Below are positions 61,470-64,000 of a DNA stretch of 64,000 nucleotides, in pieces. The DNA lies in assembly GCA_002704915.1 (NCBI GenBank), contig PAIP01000034.1:69827-133826 (forward strand). Direction: 5' to 3'. Under the pieces are notes generated by a model. That model saw only the letters and a list, made by a program, of their open reading frames with translations, was not told where the DNA came from and did not search any database. The translations under genes were made by a program, and so were the position numbers. Position 1 is the stretch's first letter. The number at the start of each line of letters is the position of its first letter. The DNA comes from Parvularcula sp. (lineage in GTDB: Bacteria > Pseudomonadota > Alphaproteobacteria > Caulobacterales > Parvularculaceae).

Positions 61470-63074
61470 CTACATCCGGAACACGCCGAAGCGCGTTTCC
61501 TCGACGGGCGCATTCATCGATGCGGACAGACACAAACCCAACACATCGCGTGTCTGCGCCGGATCGATGATGCCGTCATCCCAGAGCCGCGCAGACGAAT
61601 AATAGGGAGAGCCCTGTTCTTCATACCCTGCGCGAATCTTGTTTTTGAACGCCTCTTCGTCTTCAGCGCTCCAGCTTTCGCCTTCGCGCAATCCGTCGCG
61701 TTTGACAGTGGCGAGCACGCTCGCCGCCTGTTCGCCGCCCATGACTGAGATGCGGGCATTGGGCCACATGAACATGAAACGGGGAGAATACGCGCGCCCG
61801 CACATGCCGTAATTCCCGGCGCCGTAGGAGCCGCCGACGACGACGGTGAATTTCGGCACGGCGGCGGTCGCGACGGCGGTGACGAGCTTAGCGCCGTCTT
61901 TCGCAATACCGCCTTCTTCAGCGGCGCGGCCCACCATGAAGCCGGTGATGTTCTGCAGGAAAATCAGCGGAATTTTCCGCTGACAGCACAGCTCGATGAA
62001 ATGGGCGCCTTTCTTGGCGCTTTCGGAGAAGAGAATGCCGTTATTGGCGAGAATGCCCACGGGAAATCCATGCAGCCGGGCAAAGCCGGTGACAAGTGTT
62101 GAGCCGTAAAGAGGCTTGAACTCATCGAAATCGGAACCGTCCACAAGACGCGCGATGATTTCGCGCGCATCATAGGGTTTGCGTCCCTCCGCTTCGACGA
62201 CGCCGTAAAGTTCTTCCGGGTCGTAAAGAGGCGGATGCGGGTCCGCCATGACGATGTCACCGAGTTTCACCCAGTTGAGGCGGCCGACGATCTGGCGTGC
62301 GATGCCCAGCGCGTGGTCGTCGTCTTCGGCGAGATGGTCGGCGACGCCGGAAATCCGAGTATGGGTGTCGCCGCCGCCGAGATCTTCGGCCGAAACGACT
62401 TCGCCGGTCGCAGCTTTGACGAGCGGCGGGCCGCCGAGAAAAATCGTGCCCTGCTTCTTGACGATCACCGCTTCGTCCGACATCGCCGGGACATAGGCGC
62501 CGCCGGCCGTGCAGGAGCCGTGGACAACAGCGATCTGCGGGATGCCTTTCGACGACATCTGCGCCTGATTGTAAAAGATGCGGCCGAAATCGTCCTTGTC
62601 CGGAAAAACCTCGTCCTGCATGGGGAGGAACGCGCCGCCGCTCTCAACGAGATAGATGCAGGGCAGGCGGTTTTCGAGCGCGATCTCCTGCGCGCGCAAA
62701 TGCTTCTTCACCGTCATGGGGTGATAGGTGCCGCCTTTCACCGTCGGGTCGTTGGCGACGATCATGCACTCGACATTAACGATGCGCCCGATGCCGGCGA
62801 CGACGCCGGCGCTCATCACGTCGCCCGAATACATGTCCCAGGCGGCGAACTGGCCGATTTCGAGAAACGGCGACCCCTGATCGAGAAGCCTCGTGACCCG
62901 TTCTCTGGCGAGAAGCTTGCCGCGTGATTTGTGCCGCTCGGCGTAGCGCGCCCCGCCGCCCTCGGCCACGCGGTCCATATTGGCGCGGAGTTCGGAAACC
63001 AGGGCCCGCATGGCCTTATCATTGGCGGCAAAGCCCTCGGAACGGGGGTCGATTTTTGACTGTATGACCGCCAT
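61470..63074 (-). CDS. mccB: Methylcrotonyl-CoA carboxylase beta subunit (carboxyltransferase)
   Basis: 534 residues, two crotonase-like halves of the carboxyltransferase: [17 protein letters not shown] with [20 protein letters not shown], and the second half with [16 protein letters not shown] and [20 protein letters not shown]. These blocks are typical of the methylcrotonyl type. GGAGAGG precedes ATG 63074; the frame is open for another 135 codons upstream into the divergent promoter region without support. It forms the MCC complex with the alpha subunit. Confidence 0.94.
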   Translation of the reverse strand: MAVIQSKIDPRSEGFAANDKAMRALVSELRANMDRVAEGGGARYAERHKSRGKLLARERVTRLLDQGSPFLEIGQFAAWDMYSGDVMSAGVVAGIGRIVNVECMIVANDPTVKGGTYHPMTVKKHLRAQEIALENRLPCIYLVESGGAFLPMQDEVFPDKDDFGRIFYNQAQMSSKGIPQIAVVHGSCTAGGAYVPAMSDEAVIVKKQGTIFLGGPPLVKAATGEVVSAEDLGGGDTHTRISGVADHLAEDDDHALGIARQIVGRLNWVKLGDIVMADPHPPLYDPEELYGVVEAEGRKPYDAREIIARLVDGSDFDEFKPLYGSTLVTGFARLHGFPVGILANNGILFSESAKKGAHFIELCCQRKIPLIFLQNITGFMVGRAAEEGGIAKDGAKLVTAVATAAVPKFTVVVGGSYGAGNYGMCGRAYSPRFMFMWPNARISVMGGEQAASVLATVKRDGLREGESWSAEDEEAFKNKIRAGYEEQGSPYYSSARLWDDGIIDPAQTRDVLGLCLSASMNAPVEETRFGVFRM

Positions 63075-63169
63075 TGGCCTCTCCGGGACCTCCCTGTCTG
63101 TTCGCGTCATCCGCAGGACCAGCCTTTCAGGGCCCCGGACGGCGCTCAAATTCTTTCTTTCCCAGCCTT

Positions 63170-63207
63170 TTATCATGGGTTGTCCGACAATCTCAAGATA
63201 TGATAAT
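63170..63207 (+). promoter_or_regulatory. Divergent promoter region of the leucine locus with palindrome at -35
   Basis: Between mccB (minus) and the acyl-CoA dehydrogenase gene (plus), TTGTCC (63180-63185) and GATAAT (63202-63207) lie 16 bp apart. TTGTC-C-GACAA (63180-63190) is a perfect palindrome covering the -35 and TTATCAT/ATGATAA (63170-63176, 63200-63206) frames it. This suggests an operator. Confidence 0.5.
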
Positions 63208-63270
63208 AGGAGGAAAGTCAAGAAATCATCACCGGCCCGAACTTGGGGGAGCCGGCGGAGGAGACATTCC

Positions 63271-64000
63271 ATGGCTCGCTTGAACAGCCTTGCCTTCAAT
63301 TTCGGTCTCGATGCGGAAATCGAGGAAATGCGCGACATGATCGCCCGCTGGGTCGATGATCGGCTCGCGCCGCGCGCGGCGGAGATCGACGAAAAGAATG
63401 AATTCCCGCGCGACCTCTGGCCGGAGCTTGGGGAGCTCGGACTTCTTGGCATCACCGCCGATCCGGATTTCGGCGGCACGGGGCTCGGCTATCTGGCGCA
63501 TTGTGTCGCCATGGAGGAAATCTCGCGCGGTTCAGGTTCCGTGGGGCTTTCCTATGGCGCCCATTCCAATCTCTGCGTGAACCAGATCAGCCTCAACGCA
63601 TCAAAGGAACAGAAAGAAAAATATTTGCCGAAACTGATCTCGGGGGACCATCTGGGCGCGCTTGCCATGTCCGAGCCGGGCGCCGGGTCCGATGTCGTCT
63701 CGATGAAGCTGAAGGCCGAGAAGAAGGGCGACCGCTACATCCTCAACGGCAACAAGATGTGGATCACCAACGGGCCCACGGGCGATGTTATCGTCGTCTA
63801 CGCAAAGACCGACCCGGAAAAAGGCTCGCGCGGCATATCGGCGTTTATCGTCGAGAAAGGCTTCAAGGGGTTTTCGACCGCGCAGAAGCTCGACAAGCTC
63901 GGCATGCGCGGCTCCGACACGGGCGAGCTCGTTTTTGAAGACTGCGAAGTGCCGGCGGAAAATCTGATGGGCTCCGAAGGCGATGGCGTGCGCATCCTGA
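63271..64000 (+). CDS. ivd: Isovaleryl-CoA dehydrogenase (3' end outside window)
   Basis: 243 residues visible, cut by the right edge. Acyl-CoA dehydrogenase family: [20 protein letters not shown], then [60 protein letters not shown]. The [13 protein letters not shown] stretch is characteristic of isovaleryl-CoA dehydrogenases. GGAGGAGAC precedes ATG 63271. It starts the leucine pathway that the divergent genes complete. Confidence 0.92.
   Translation, partial: MARLNSLAFNFGLDAEIEEMRDMIARWVDDRLAPRAAEIDEKNEFPRDLWPELGELGLLGITADPDFGGTGLGYLAHCVAMEEISRGSGSVGLSYGAHSNLCVNQISLNASKEQKEKYLPKLISGDHLGALAMSEPGAGSDVVSMKLKAEKKGDRYILNGNKMWITNGPTGDVIVVYAKTDPEKGSRGISAFIVEKGFKGFSTAQKLDKLGMRGSDTGELVFEDCEVPAENLMGSEGDGVRIL

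Overview
The window is about 64 kb of GC-rich, gene-dense bacterial chromosome and looks like ordinary core genome of an alphaproteobacterium. The evidence is a CcrM-type GANTC methyltransferase, the mutY / dciA / DsbA-like / smc gene order, an F0 operon (atpI-atpB-atpE-b'-b) standing apart from any F1 genes, a compact MetRS with a KFSTS motif, a phasin, and modular CTTCATCCTGAGG / GTCTCGAAGG palindromes. The glycine-to-betaine methyltransferase pair suggests a marine or halotolerant member, perhaps near Hyphomonadales/Parvularculales; that placement is inference. There is no complete mobile element, prophage, CRISPR array or rRNA.

Layout. 1-9 kb: a DUF1801 protein with a lysine-rich tail, the betaine-synthesis pair, a GNAT, a DUF2267 protein, metG, a SnoaL-like lipoprotein, an SDR, a DUF924 protein, then a strongly structured element (7332-7462) and mutY. 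8.6-13.5 kb: dciA, a lipoprotein DsbA-like thioredoxin, smc. 13.7-16.4 kb: a six-gene operon led by an ArsR repressor with two matching operators. 16.6-19.4 kb: F0 ATP synthase. 19.4-25 kb: lipoproteins, a lipocalin, an orphan gene, ccrM with a GANTC cluster upstream, rnhB, a ligAB extradiol dioxygenase pair, tRNA-Arg(ACG). 25-31.3 kb: gamma-glutamyltransferase, an orphan histidine kinase, a disulfide oxidoreductase overlapping a TVP38 protein. 31.5-35.8 kb: rpmH-rnpA-yidC-yihA, then xerC. 36-46 kb: an alanine/sodium symporter, both reverse-transsulfuration enzymes, hsp20 with a candidate RNA thermometer, a CHAD protein, a toxin-antitoxin pair, fused mnmC, a phasin. 46-55 kb: a lytic transglycosylase, three exported hydrolases (M49, serine hydrolase, S41), a TetR regulator, a phosphodiesterase-like enzyme, a homocysteine methyltransferase. 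55.8-64 kb: a leucine/isovalerate degradation locus (HMG-CoA lyase, both methylcrotonyl-CoA carboxylase subunits, methylglutaconyl-CoA hydratase, isovaleryl-CoA dehydrogenase).

How genes may work together. SAM-dependent betaine synthesis yields S-adenosylhomocysteine and thus homocysteine; the window also carries a homocysteine S-methyltransferase and the cystathionine beta-synthase / gamma-lyase pair that turn homocysteine into methionine or cysteine. The leucine locus covers isovaleryl-CoA to acetoacetate plus acetyl-CoA. The least explained items are the structured element at 7332-7462, the regulatory DNA of hsp20, ccrM and the ArsR operon, a divergent dispersed repeat pair (about 19.58 and 27.2 kb), and several small AT-richer orphan genes inserted between core genes.
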